A stretch of 64,000 nt of DNA from Falciphora oryzae (lineage: Eukaryota > Ascomycota > Sordariomycetes > Magnaporthales > Magnaporthaceae): positions 186,001 to 250,000 of the forward strand of contig JNVV01000003.1 of the NCBI GenBank assembly GCA_000733355.1, written 5' to 3'. This document shows, piece by piece, positions 48,001 to 60,468 of this stretch (positions are counted from its first letter, which is position 1; every line of letters begins with the position of its first letter). The notes below the pieces were generated by a model that saw only the letters and a list, made by a program, of their open reading frames with translations, was not told the DNA's origin and searched no databases. The position numbers and the translations under genes are program-made.

Positions 48001-51000
48001 CTAGCCGGCCTGGCTGCGGGGCTGGCGGTGGCTCCATATTGGCTGGTTAATATAAACCAATTAAATTTCTCAAGCGGCTTCCGGCGATAGACTCAACCTC
48101 CATTTCTTGGTTCGCCATAGCTTGGGGAGCTCCAGGCGGGCTCTAATGCCGTGCCTGGACGGGAGCCGTGGCCTCTCAGGGCGTGTTGGAGCAACCCCTT
48201 GTCCATCTACCGGCACCAGGCAAAAGCCAAGGAAGTGTTTTTTGTTGGAGGTTCCCAATCAGGTAGGTGGACTGGAACAGGTGAGCGGAATAGGCAGTAG
48301 CAGAAGGCTTCGCCAGCATCATCCCCGAGTGGAAGTTAGAACAAGGTACGCGGTTGCAATGTATCCTTGCTCCCTTTCTTCCCCAGGGCCTCCCGAGAAA
48401 GTTGAGCTGGAACCGGCAATGCGCATCACGATGAAGCACTAAGAGCCGGGTCATGTGAGAAAATCGCACCATGGCGTCTTCCGCTGCACCAAGGGGGTGG
48501 ATGGATGGGATATTGTGGCACTTGCCGCGGTCCTCCGTCATTAGATAAGCATATTATTGTCCCGTGGTGGGCCTGGCGGCGACGGACATGGTTTAGAGTG
48601 TGATGTACCTGCTTCCATTTTGCATCTCAGGCACAGCCCGTGTTCTGATAGCGTCCAACTGAGCCGTGTGTGCAGTTGACGGCCGAAGTGTGGGAAGTCG
48701 GCGGCTGAAGATCAAGCAGAGCATCTTCGTGGTGCCATCGGCCGAAAGAGGAGCCGAAATGTTGACGACTTGATTTCAACTCAGCAGATTATTCTTGGCA
48801 ATCTTGTATACTTCTCAAAGTTAGTTGATTAGTGCCGTGGGTCGGGGTGAGGGGAGATGGTGACGGGGCTCACTGGTGTGCCGGCCACGACTGAAGGGGG
48901 TGGAACTGGAACTTGTCCTCGTAGTGTATGCCCCAGCGGTTTTTTCTGCTGCTGGCTGCCGAGATCTCGCCCAAGAGAGCTATCGTAGGCTCGTAGTAGA
49001 TTGTCGAGAGAGTTCAACAGTGGTAACACGCCCATCGGGCAAAAGTGGGGATTACGACAAGAATATTGTAGCTCTGGGTCTTGATGGAAAGGCGGTCCCC
49101 TTGCCGAGAGGGTCAGGGACGTGCCAATAGCGAGCTGGGGAGGGTGTGGAAGGAGGGGGGTGCCTCTTTCTGTTTTTGAGGAGAGACGAAGTGGCTGGGA
49201 GCCCTTCTGGGACCAGGATGCCATATTAGCAATACACCATCGCAATTCGAGTCTACCAAACCTTCGACTGTTGGTGAAAGGCATCGTCGCAACAGTCATT
49301 ACGAAAGCGCCTTCCCGGGCGCGGCGACTGAAGCATCCGAGATGGCAACATGTTACCGAAGTGGGTGTGACTGAGTAGCGATGCTGCGACGTAGGGACTG
49401 GCAACGGTAAGGGTACCAAGCCGCCGTGCTCCACTAGCGCAACAACGTTATAGGACATATCGGAGAGTTCTCACATGGCCATGTGGTTCAACTCTCCGCA
49501 AGAGCCGATACCTGGTGTGAGAGCCGGGGCGTTTTCAGCATTCCAAGACAGACCGAATACCCTTGCCTTGTCCATCACGGCCAAAAGGGACCCGTGCACG
49601 GGACGGAGTAAGCCAGGCTGCATGTCGACACCTGCAGCTCGTAAGCTGTGCTCGGCACCGGAACTGACCTGTGCACGAGATCTAGCAAAGTAAATGAGTG
49701 AGTAGTATATCGAGCATGCGCACTTCAGCATTCCAGCCCGCTGTCCACAGGGACGATTGGGTAGGCAGTCGACCTAAATCGGGAAGGTCTATAATGGGAA
49801 AGAGGCCCCAGTTCTATGCCGCATACCCATATCAGCCTGTGTATTGGCGCCATGGTTTGTTTCCATGCTCAAATGCGCAGCGCGGCAGGCAGTTGGGGCG
49901 AGAGGCCACCGGGAAAACCCCCATTTCAGACAGCTGAGTTGGTCACTTGGCCACGGCGCTTCTCTGCAAAGGTGAGCTTTTCTCGGACACAGGCAGGTTC
50001 GTCGGCATATTGATAGGCCTTGTGATATTGACGGGGGGTGCTGGAAGCTAAGGACCGACAAGCCGCGGCTTCCAGAGAATGTCGACCACCCGCCAATGTT
50101 GCCCTACTTGCTTGTTCGCCTCGGAGGGGGGTATGGTAAGAGTTGCCGCGCGGTTGGGGGCGGTAACGAGGAATTTGGCGGCCCGAAGTCGCAGACGGCA
50201 GAACGGTCGAGTCCCAGGTCAAGACGTGGGCGAGGTTCCATTCTGCTATTTTGACAGCCTCGAAGACCACCGTGACAGCGGACGAGTGAATGGTACCTTG
50301 AAAACCATGGTTGGCATGCGGGGAGGGGAGTAAAGAAAAGCAGACTCCAATCTTGCGCAGAGGTAGGTCTCCAAGTCTGTCACGCAGTTGGTTTTTGGTG
50401 ACATCAAGCACATGCGCAAGGCTGTGCAGCTGGGGAGGTCGGCCCACTCCGGAGGTATCATTGGATGGAAGGTTCCTAGTGACGTGGTACCAAGCGCCCG
50501 GCCTGTCTGCCACCTGGCAGGTACCAAGACAGAGCCGACTGGCGTTGTGCATCATCGGCCGGCACAGCCATCGGCCGAAGGAGCAGATGGGTTGGAGTCT
50601 CGTTTGCCGGCGACGCAGACGCGCCTGCGAGCAAGGCGGCTAGCAGACTCGGGAGTGCAGAGTGCAGGCCAGGCCAGGCCAGGCGACTGAGCGAGGCAGC
50701 GCGGCAGCAAGAGCCGACGAACTGACGTCGGCATTCTCGGGCAGACGCGTGCGCGCGTGTGACGGGCGCTGGCTCGATTGTCTTGGTCGAGCCGGAGAGG
50801 AGCTCCCTCGCGCCCAGAATGTCTTGGCCAGCTGCACGGTGGTTGGCAGGGTGCGACGACAGCTGGGGTGTGGAGGCTGCTGCGGGAGGGAGGTCATGCA
50901 GGACGGATTTGATTGCAGACATGGAGTTTCGGACCGTCGGCCGTTTGGCACGAGTTTCCTCCAGTCACTGGCGCCACCTCACCGGTTCCGACCTGCACGG

Positions 51001-53435
51001 GTCGTGCCAGCCATGCTCGCTGCAAACTCTCGACCGTTGGAGGCGGGCGCCAAATCTGGGGCGTTGCAGCAAGCCCCACACCCCCAGCGCCTTCCTTCCC
51101 CATCCCTCCGTCCAAAGAAAAAACAAATGGCCAAGGGCACAACTACGAGGCCGTGCAGGCTGTGGTATTGACCATTGTTTCTTAGGAGCCATGCTGGCCA
51201 CACCGAACAGTTCCTCGAAAGGAAGGGTCCATGACCTTGGCTCTAACCCTGCTGTGTAGGACGACTCGATTTTACAGTCCACCTGAAGTCCCAGATCGAA
51301 TCCTGCGTGGCGGGGTTTGGGAGACACATATCTACCATACCGTATGAATGCAGCAGTCGAGTGGTTGGACGTCATCAGGGAAAACATCCAGCCGAGTCCA
51401 CCCGACTATGCTTCTTTGATTTCAGGGGTGAGAGGCTAGGTTTCACGGAAACGGGAGAGGAGCAGCGAAATCTCGTAAAGGGCAAGCTGGCGAAATAAGT
51501 CTAGGCTCAAAGACCCCATGTTTCCTGGCAACATGGCAGGCGTTTCGAGAGGAGCATGCATGTAAGCTTCGTACGGAAGTCCCCAGCAAGACTTCGCTCT
51601 CCACCCAGCTACGCCACCTATCTCTCTTTCCGGATCTATCTAGATTCACGTCAGGTACGGTGTTTATGGGCGGCTTCCCGACTGAGACAGGCATGTCTTG
51701 GCAGACAACGCTCCCCGCAATGATGGCGTGTCCTCGCTAGAGACATCAATGCCGTTGCTGCACGCGTGCCAAAACCGATGGGACCGTACGTTACACTCCG
51801 GCCTGGACGACCCAATAGACTTAAGTCTTTTCCTTTTCGGTAGATGGACAGGGAGATGGTTACTTTTTCTGATGCGATACACGACGTACCTACTTCAGCA
51901 ACTCAATATGGACACCAACCGGACATTTCCGTCTACAGATCCGGGTGACTGGAGCCGGCAGGTCCGAGATTGGGGGAGCCTTTGATGTGCCATCACAAGT
52001 CGAACCCGATTTCCCCAACCAAGCCCCAGACAATGGATGACGACTTCACCGGTCAGATCATGGAAGAAGGGCTGGTGTGCTACGCCCGGTTCAAGCATAG
52101 GCGGAGGCTCTATTGCGACATTGGAGGCTCGCCGCAGCGGCATTAGTGTCGGTTTGTTCTATGCCAGTTGGAGGAGTATCGTATCGGGGTTTTGTGTTTC
52201 GTTTCGATGCCAGCATCACACGTGCTATAGACCCTGCGTTCATGCCATCGCCCTCCCCGTCCCCATCTCGGCTTTTATTACGGCGCCTATTATGGGGCTT
52301 CCAGCTGGCCCTGCCCTGGCCTGTTCAGATTGGGTTGACACCACCGTCAACCGCCCCCCCTTTTCTGGACACGCTTGCGACTGTGGGACGCACGCTGGCT
52401 GCGGCCCCCGACGGCTGGGACCTGCGTACGCCCATGTGCGCAAACTCGGTAGCTGCATCATGTTCCAGTCCAGCATGGGCGGAGGTGGTATGTAGGGTGG
52501 GAGGATGGCGAGAAGGACGCACACCCGGTGGTGGTGGCGGTCAAGACGGAGTTGGAGAAACCTGCTGGCCGGCAGGGTGGGGATTTTCGTTGGGAGAGAT
52601 ATTGACCCGATTCTCACTTCCCCAGGACGCCGGCAGTATGGCACGAGGGGCTAGTCTAGGGCATATTGATGTGCCATTGGGAGCTAGGGGGTGCGTCAGC
52701 TCCAAGCAGGCGGGTGGCCATGATTCGTGCGTAGATCAATCCGTCTGATATTGACATCGGACGGACGGAGGGTCGATCGAGCAGAAGTTCTGCGGGGATG
52801 GGAGCCAGCCAGCAGCAAGCGTCGGAAGGACTCCAGCTGGGAGGTAGACCGACAGTAGGCCAGTGTGTCTGGCGGCCGGGCAGTTCCTTGTAGTCTTAGA
52901 CGACAGCATGGTACTGAAGTCCAGCCCGACCTTCAATGCCGTGCCTGTGCGTGTACCACGTTAAAAAGTCGGGCTAGGAGGCTAGAGTGGCCAAGGAGTG
53001 ACGGACGGAGCAGGTCGCCAGTTTGCCAGTCACCACATGCATGCTCGAGCTGTTGATCAAGATCCAGTGCGTCGCTACGCAGATAGCATCCCCTTGCCAT
53101 TTGCCTGCCTTCTTGTCACGGGACAAAGCACAGTCAGAAATCATTTTGCATCGTGGATGGCATGGGGTGCCATGCCATGTCCCTGATTGGGAAAGCAAGC
53201 GGCGGAGGTCATGCCAGCCGGGCGTTGTTGGCTGGGGCGGCGAGGACCTCGAGAGCACCAAGGACGGCGATCATGGTCGTCTGATAATTTCGCGACTTTT
53301 GGGGGGTTCCCGTTTCGAACCACTCTTTGCCAACGGACGTTCAGCGATTGACATCTCTGACATCCTGCAACTTTGGACGAAGACTGAGTGCCAGCGAAGA
53401 TCTTTGGAGGAAAAACCTAGAGAGAAACCCCAAAG

Positions 53436-53460
53436 AAAAAAAAAAAAAAAAAAAAAAAAA
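53436..53460. repeat. Poly(A) tract, 25 bases
   Basis: Twenty-five A, preceded by CCCCAAAG and followed by GTAAAAACC. Confidence 0.9.
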
Positions 53461-56400
53461 GTAAAAACCCTGAACCGCGATTCTACCCCGTGGGGACCCC
53501 TACACCGTACATGGATGACAGGTTGGCAACTCCACATCGAGCAGCACCCCCGGCAGCGACGGGTGCTCCATGCTGGTGCTGTGACGGTGTGCAGGATTTC
53601 AAGTTTACTCGTTCCACTCTGTGTGATTGGAGCTGAAGGAATGTTTCTCGAACCCAACTCTACGTACCAATGTACCAAGGTACCTTCTTGGGGCTCTCGG
53701 TCCGACAAACGCCCAACCCATCGAATCCTGTGCCGCTCGACTGCTGCCCGCATCTCAAATCAGTTGTTGATGGATGTTTGGTCATGATGCGTCCTGGGGT
53801 GTGAGAGTGGGGCTGATCTGTTCGCCACCAGTTAGAGTGAGCCTAGACCAGAGAGGGAGAGGCGCTCCTGCCTGGTACCGAGCTCGCGTCGCTCATTGTT
53901 CCCATCCGCCTTCCCTTCTGCTGTTAAATTTCCGTCACATCAAAACAATAACAACACCAAAAGAAAAAGAAAAAAAAAAAACTCTGCAGCCGACATCTAC
54001 TGAGACGCGAGTCTGCTTGCCCTCCCAGCTTGGCAGCAAATGCAGCCAACTACCAAGGTCTCTTCTCTTCTCCGCACACGAGTCGTTGGAGACAATCGCG
54101 GAGAAACATGGCCGGGGTGAAGGGCTCTGCGGATCCGGCAGCCACAAGCGACAGGCGGGTGAGCTCGGCGACTCTCTGACCGAGAGATTCCCTTCTCACG
54201 GCCAGATCAGCTTGGGGCAGGGGTTGGGCAAGCCAATGGCGCGGCTTTTGCCCCTGTCGCCATTGCCCACTCCTCTCCCCACAGGTTCCTCCACCTCGTC
54301 CAGTTTGTCCTCCAGTCACGAGCCGTCATCCCCATCATGGGCAGAGTTGCGAACGCTTTGCTGGTGGGCCCCAGCCGTAGCCGAGGAACACTCGTTCACT
54401 TTTGTTCTTTTCCCCCCTCGACCACGAACACATTGTCCGCACCACCGGCGAGGCCACATGGCAGGTGGAGTGGGGGGCCGCCGTTTCATGATGGCCCGCC
54501 TGGCGGCCTGCCTCCCTCCAGCATGACGCACTGGGAGAGCCCGCCTCTTTGTCTCCGAGCAGTCTCTGCTGGCATTACACCTCACCAGAGACGGACTACA
54601 GTGTAGACTGTTAGACCAACGGAGACAGATGGCTCTGTTCTGTCGTCGTCGCTCGGCTCCATGGTACCGACTGCCTACCAACAGATGCCACCGCTGCTAC
54701 CCCTTGGCGGCTGCCTTCATCACACTTTGCGGTTCATACCGCCCGTCGAGCCGTCAGTGAGTGTCGGTATGGGACGGGGCACTCTGCAGCAATCCTCGTA
54801 TGGCCTGGTCTCTGGCTGGGACGCCGGTCTGCTGCCCGAAAGTGCTCCACCACCAGCACCACCACCGCCATCACTACCACCACACCACACCACTCCCGCC
54901 CGCACCCTTGCCATGCCCCTTGGCTTCTGTTTTTCTCTTTCGTTTTTGCTTTCTTATGCAGGTCACCCTCGCTGCTATCGCGCAGGGTACGCTCGGTTCC
55001 CAGAGCGGGACTTACAGCTTACAAGGGAGTTCGCTGAGGAGAGGGAGAGAGTCCTGCGCCGGTGACCTACCCCTCCCCTGCACCTACGACGCTGCACTGT
55101 GCCCGCTCAGCTATCGTTGCTCTTATTACTCCCAAATTCGTGCTTGTGTTCCGAGACAACCAGGGCTATACGTCGAATGTGTCAATGTACTGGCTGCTCA
55201 GCAAATGCCCTACCGGCCAAGCGGGGCGGAGGGGAAAGGAAAGGAAAGGAACCCGGGGAGGAGGATCCAAGACACCTGTGCCTGCCTGCCTACATATCCA
55301 CCAGAGTCAGGGCCACTCATACCGAAGAAAAAAAAGAGAGAGAGAGAGAAAGGGCCGAAAATTATTAAATCCTCATACGGAACACACGCCACACACACAT
55401 GCGCGTTCCTCGCCTCTTCCCCTCCACTGCGCATGCCATTCGTCCCGCCGCGGATATTGTCACGCCAATATAACTGTGATGCTCGATATTGACCCTGAAT
55501 TAGCGGCGCACGCAAAGCTCGCGAATCGAGACCGGCCTGATCAACAAAGCTCCTTCCTAGGAGCTTGTATATGCATGCCAAGAAGGAGGACATAGCTGCA
55601 GACAGCAGTCCTTCATCAGCCTCTCTGGGAGGGAATCGGGAACAGCCAGCATCAATTACCGGCCCTGTCTCGATCTCGGGCGGGCTCAGCACATCCTTTG
55701 CTCCTCTTTTGGCCCCGTCTGGCTCGCTCCGAGCCCATCTGAGGAGGGGGAAGAGTGGTAGTTGGACGGTAGAAGTAGTTTACCTTCGGACATATCTGTG
55801 GTAAACGAACCCCGAGAACAGTGCCGCCTCGGACATCTCAGCAAAGTCAAGAGGGCCGCCATACCCCCGATCGAAGCCAGGGAATATATCACAGCCCGTC
55901 TAGAAGGAAACTCGAGCCCGCGCACGCCGTCGAGACGACAAGCGAGGCCGCTTGTCGCCAGCCAGGATACGCAGAGCATACCGCTCACTCTTACCCAATC
56001 GCCTACAAACAGCAATTCGAGGGTCGTCCTGCGGCATCCATCCGTCAGCCGCTAGCTGTAGGCAGCTTGGAACCTGGGTACCTTCTTATCTAGCCGGCCG
56101 GTTCCCCCGGAGGCCGAGAGGAAGCGAGAAGACAAGGACGGAAAAGGCAGCAGGAGAACACGATCGATCTCCTGGCCCGACCGTCGCCGCGCGGGCGGGA
56201 TCTTGCCGAGGAAGAAGTCGTAAAGGCCCAGATCGTCATTCCGGATCCACGCCGAGCTCAGGCCCCAGAGCCATCAGGTACGTCTGATAGTCTCCTCCTT
56301 TCCCCAGCTTCTTTCATGCCTCGCAATATTCGTTGATTGCGGTCCACCCCCTGCCGCCCGTCCCGTGCAGTCCAGTCAAGTCCACCCTCCCTATCTTGCA

Positions 56401-56898
56401 CACCTCTTTCCTTCCCCAAACCCCAGCCCCGCCATGTGGCCTTCTGTTGCCTCCTCCTGCCTGCATGGTCGTCACCACCACCTCTCCCAAGTATCTTTCC
56501 GCCCGCTTGCCACCCGGTGCGAGAGGTACCTTGGCTACCCCGTCTCCTGCCGTGCGGGTCAACGTCCGCTGGCCGATCCCCTCCTGCTGTTTTGGGCCCT
56601 GTCAATGCTGTTCGGCGTCTCTTTATGCTCATGCCAGGCCCCTTTCGTCCTTACCTCACCTCCCTTCCCCACACTTGAACATCAGCCCGGTCCGTCCAAG
56701 TACCGCCTGGGCCAAGCACCCTTGCCTGTCCAGCTCTTACAACTTCTCCGCTCCGTTTCCCGTCCGTCTACCACTCTAGACAAGCTACACCGCAGCGAGT
56801 GAGGCTCGGTATAGATATCTAGACCTCCCTCATCCTGCTTCACGGTCTGCTCTCCTTGCTTGGAAGCACACATAAACAGTTTACCTTCGCTTCTTTCA

Positions 56899-56922
56899 AA
56901 AAAAAAAAAAAAAAAAAAAAAA
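56899..56922. repeat. Poly(A) tract, 24 bases
   Basis: Twenty-four A, followed by GTCTTTTG, about 270 bases upstream of the xyr1 ATG. It immediately precedes the proposed core promoter and could act as a nucleosome-excluding tract. Confidence 0.9.
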
Positions 56923-57004
56923 GTCTTTTGAGACGTAGCTGCACTTCAGCCAACTATCCCCGCTCGTTCGAAGCTAGCTATCTGTCTGCATCTCGTTGCG
57001 TCCA

Positions 57005-57017
57005 CTATTTATATACT
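57005..57017 (+). promoter_or_regulatory. TATA-like element of xyr1
   Basis: CTATTTATATACT lies about 175 bases upstream of the ATG at 57191. Between it and that ATG there is no other ATG, and a CTTCTT-type pyrimidine tract follows at about 57050-57075, as is common near fungal start sites. Use as the core promoter is inferred. Confidence 0.4.
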
Positions 57018-57190
57018 ATCACCTATTTGTTACGACGTTACCGGCCTCTTTCTCCTTCTTCTTCTTCTACTACCCCTTTATCTGAAAAGCCACACCAAGA
57101 CCACATCGTGCTATACCAGGATTGAAAGGAGGCTCACCACGGAGAAACGACAGCTCACTTGAAGCGGACACACAGGCAGTGGAGGTCAAG

Positions 57191-60100
57191 ATGTTATCCA
57201 ACCCGCTCCACCGCTTCTCTCCTTATCATGCCCTGCCGTCCAACACGCTCATGTCCAATGGGCACATGCCCCAAGGCCATATGCACACGGCAGGGCTAGA
57301 CACTTTGGCACAGGGATCGCACTATGCCCTGCAGCAGCTCCAACAGCACGTCGGAGTTCACAACCCACACCTCGCCCGGGCAAGCCCCCAGATGAAGCAT
57401 CATCGTCAACACCCCTATGGCCCCGCTGCGCGGGCGACAGGAGCTGCCGGTCCTATCCGCAGGAGGATCAGCAGAGCGTGTGATCAGTGCAACCAGCTCA
57501 GGACAAAGTGTGATGGGCAACACCCCTGTGCTCATTGTATAGGTAAGACCGAGGCTTGTCTGCAGATGTCGATAATGATCTCTAGTATCATATATCAAGA
57601 TACTCGGGGCCGCTGTGGACAAGAGACTGACAGCTATAGAATTCGGCCTCGGATGCGAGTACATCCGGGAGCGGAAGAAGCGTGGGAAGGCGTCGCGCAA
57701 GGACCTGGCGCAGGCGGCCGCGGCCGCGGCTGCAGCACAGGGTGGACAGAAGTCCCCAACGAACAGCGTGGACAACCTCAAAGACGAGCAGAGAATCGAA
57801 GGAGAGAGCAGCAACGGCAACTCCGTCAGCGAGCAGCACAACGGCAACGACAAGGACCTTGAGGCGGACGCAATGCAGCGAGGCCAGCGCATTGGCAGCA
57901 TAGACAGCCTCGACGGCTTGGGCAGCGGCCCAGCGCATATTGGAGGAGGCCACCAGCAGCCGCACCACTCGCTCGAAAGGGACCACCACCAAGGCCTAGA
58001 AAGCCCAACGGCGCTTGACCTCAATGGCTACGGCAGCATGCACAGCGCCTATGACCGGCCGGGCGGCATAAGCACAGCACACATGATGGGTGGGACGGCG
58101 GCGCACGGCGGCTTCGCGAGCCACAGCAGCATGTCGAGCTACCCGGAGCTGCCGTACTCGCTGCAGACACAGAGCCCAACCAGCTACTCGGGCGGTGGCG
58201 CCTCATATCGTATCGGAACCAGCCCGCTGAGCGCTTACCCGCTCCCGGGCGAGACGACGTCGCCCGGATGGGGCATGTCTATGTCCTCGCCGCCGGCAAC
58301 GCACGCAACACAGTACCCGCCACAGCAGCAGCACGTGGCACAGCAGGGTGGTGGCTACGGGGCGAGCGGCAGCGCAGCGACCGGGCTTGGTTCGGGCCAC
58401 GGGCAGCACCTGCGATACCCCGTGCTTGGGCCGCTGATCCCGCACCTGGGAAACATCATTCCCCTCTCGCTGGCCTGCGACCTCGTCGACCTCTACTTTG
58501 CCAGCTCGTCGTCGGCCCAGGTTCACCCCATGTCGCCGTACGTTCTCGGGTTTGTCTTCCGCAAGCGCTCCTTCCTGCACCCGAGCAGGCCACGGCTCTG
58601 CCAGCCGGCCTTGCTCGCAAGCATCCTCTGGGTCGCCGCGCAGACGAGCGACGCGCCGTTCCTGACCAGTGTCCCGTCGGCGCGCGGCAAGATCTGCCAG
58701 AAGCTGCTCGAGCTGACCGTCAGTCTGCTCAAGCCCCTAATCCACACGCCCTCGGGCGACGTGTCCCCGGTCTCGAGTCCCGTCATTGACGGCGTCGCCC
58801 TCGGCGGGCTCGGCGTCGCCATGCCCGGCTCCATCAGCATCAGTATGGAGGCCTTGACGGGCGAAACGGGAGCCTTTGGCGCCGCCGGTACTCTCGACGA
58901 TGTCGTAACCTATATCCACCTCGCCACCGTCGTCTCAGCGAGCGAGTACAAGGGCGCTAGTCTGCGCTGGTGGAACGCGGCCTGGTCGTTGGCCCGCGAG
59001 CTCAAGCTGGGTCGCGAGCTTCCACAGAATGCACCCTCTCCCATGTCCGACGGTGGCGATCACCACAATCCACATCATCATCATCACCATGAAAATGCAG
59101 GCGAAGAGGGCGGCGTGGGCAGCGGCGTGGGCGGTCCCGGCGGCGTCATCACAGACGAAGAGCGCGAGGAGCGCAGGCGCATCTGGTGGCTTGTCTACAT
59201 CGTTGACCGCCACCTGGCCCTGTGTTATAACCGGCCCCTATTCCTGCTTGACATCGAGTGCGACGGCCTGTTACAGCCCATGGACGACACCGACTACCAG
59301 AACGGCGAGTTCCGCCCCAACGAAAACACCGACCCAGAAATGCTTAGAGACGACGGGTCGCAGCAGCAGCAGCAGAACCAACAGCAACAGCATGTTCGCG
59401 TCCGAGGACCTTCCTTCGAATGCACCGGCCACGGCATCTTTGGCTACTTCCTGCCGCTCATGACGATCCTGGGCGAGATCGTGGACTTGAACCACGCTCG
59501 CAACCACCCACGCTTCGGCGTCAACTTCCGCTCCGGCGGTGAGTGGGACGAACAGACGGCCGAGATTACCCGCCATCTCGAGATCTACGAACAGAGCCTC
59601 AGCCGCTTCGAGCAACGCCACCTCAGCGCTGCGGCCCAGGCCCAAGCTCAGGCTGTAGACGCCGCCAAGGTACAAGCCGCTGCAGCTGCTGTTGCAGCAG
59701 CCCAGGCCGTTGAGGACTCTGTTGTTGTTGGCGGGGTCAGCGACAGCATCAGCGTGGGCGGCAGTGGCGGGGCGAACGACATCGGCACACCGTCGGCCCT
59801 GTCAGTGCATAGCGTGCATTCGACGTCGCAGCCGCAGCCGCAGCAACAACACCACTCGCGGCTGACTGAGTCGGACGTACAAACACGCATTGTAATGGCG
59901 TACGGCACGCATGTCATGCATGTGCTACATATACTACTATCGGGCAAATGGGACCCTATCAACCTACTAGACGACAACGATCTATGGATCAGCTCGCAGG
60001 GCTTTTTCAATGCCACGGGCCACGCCGTTGAGGCCGCCGAAGCCATCGGCAACATCCTCGAATTTGACCCGGGCCTCGAGTTCATGCCTTTCTTCTTTGG

Positions 60101-60468
60101 AATCTACCTGCTGCAGGGGTCTTTCCTGCTCCTCCTCATCGCCGACAAGCTTCAGAGCGAGGCGAGCCCGAGTGTCGTCAAGGCCTGCGAGACGATCATA
60201 CGCGCCCACGAGGCTTGTGTCGTGACTCTCAACACTGAATACCAGGTTAGTTTACTGCTATCTTTTTGGTCACATTGTCTCCTCTTGGATGATCCGCCTG
60301 CTGACATTGCCACCTTTCTCCCAGCGTAACTTCAGCAAGGTGATGCGCAGTGCGCTAGCTCAGGTCCGCGGGCGTGTGCCTGAGGACCTTGGCGAGCAAC
60401 ACCAGCGCCGCCGCGAGCTCCTAGCCCTCTACCGATGGACTGGCGATGGCACAGGGCTGGCCCTCTAA
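57191..60468 (+). CDS. xyr1: XlnR/Xyr1/XLR-1 xylanase and cellulase activator
   Basis: Three exons (57191-57542, 57640-60245, 60325-60468) encode 1033 residues. The start [10 protein letters not shown] matches Xyr1 proteins. The Zn2Cys6 cluster [18 protein letters not shown] then [18 protein letters not shown] is interrupted by intron 1 between the fifth and sixth cysteines, and [16 protein letters not shown] follows. The middle homology region includes [32 protein letters not shown] and [20 protein letters not shown]. The C-terminus has the regulatory [15 protein letters not shown] block, and exon 3 supplies [11 protein letters not shown] and [16 protein letters not shown]. The family activates xylanase, cellulase and D-xylose pathway genes in response to xylose or cellulose-derived inducers. 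Length exceeds Trichoderma Xyr1 (940) because of His-rich, Gln-rich and Ala-rich inserts. It stands alone, with a very long upstream region. Confidence 0.97.

Larger units (their letters stand above)
42028..57190. other. Gene-poor stretch upstream of xyr1, 15.2 kb
   Basis: I find no gene with a recognisable domain, signal peptide or convincing splicing on either strand. Notable contents are overlapping open frames of up to 254 codons at 45.96-46.90 kb, an A25 tract at 53436-53460, AG and GGAAA simple repeats near 55.24-55.35 kb, a pyrimidine-rich block at about 56.29-56.87 kb and an A24 tract at 56899-56922. The right part must contain the xyr1 promoter. Small, fast-evolving or non-coding genes cannot be excluded. 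Confidence 0.5.

Noticed and set aside
48829..50555. Two minus-strand open frames of 209 codons
   Set aside because: Composition looks random, with no domain or plausible start context, and frames of similar length occur on the opposite strand.
50664..50690. AGGCC repeats as a possible regulatory array
   Set aside because: A short simple repeat with no matching gene nearby; noted only as low complexity.
52113..52748. 211-codon plus-strand frame with a hydrophobic start that could pass for a signal peptide
   Set aside because: After the start it turns into low-complexity Gly/Arg/Pro sequence without cysteine pattern or domain, and nothing around it supports a gene.
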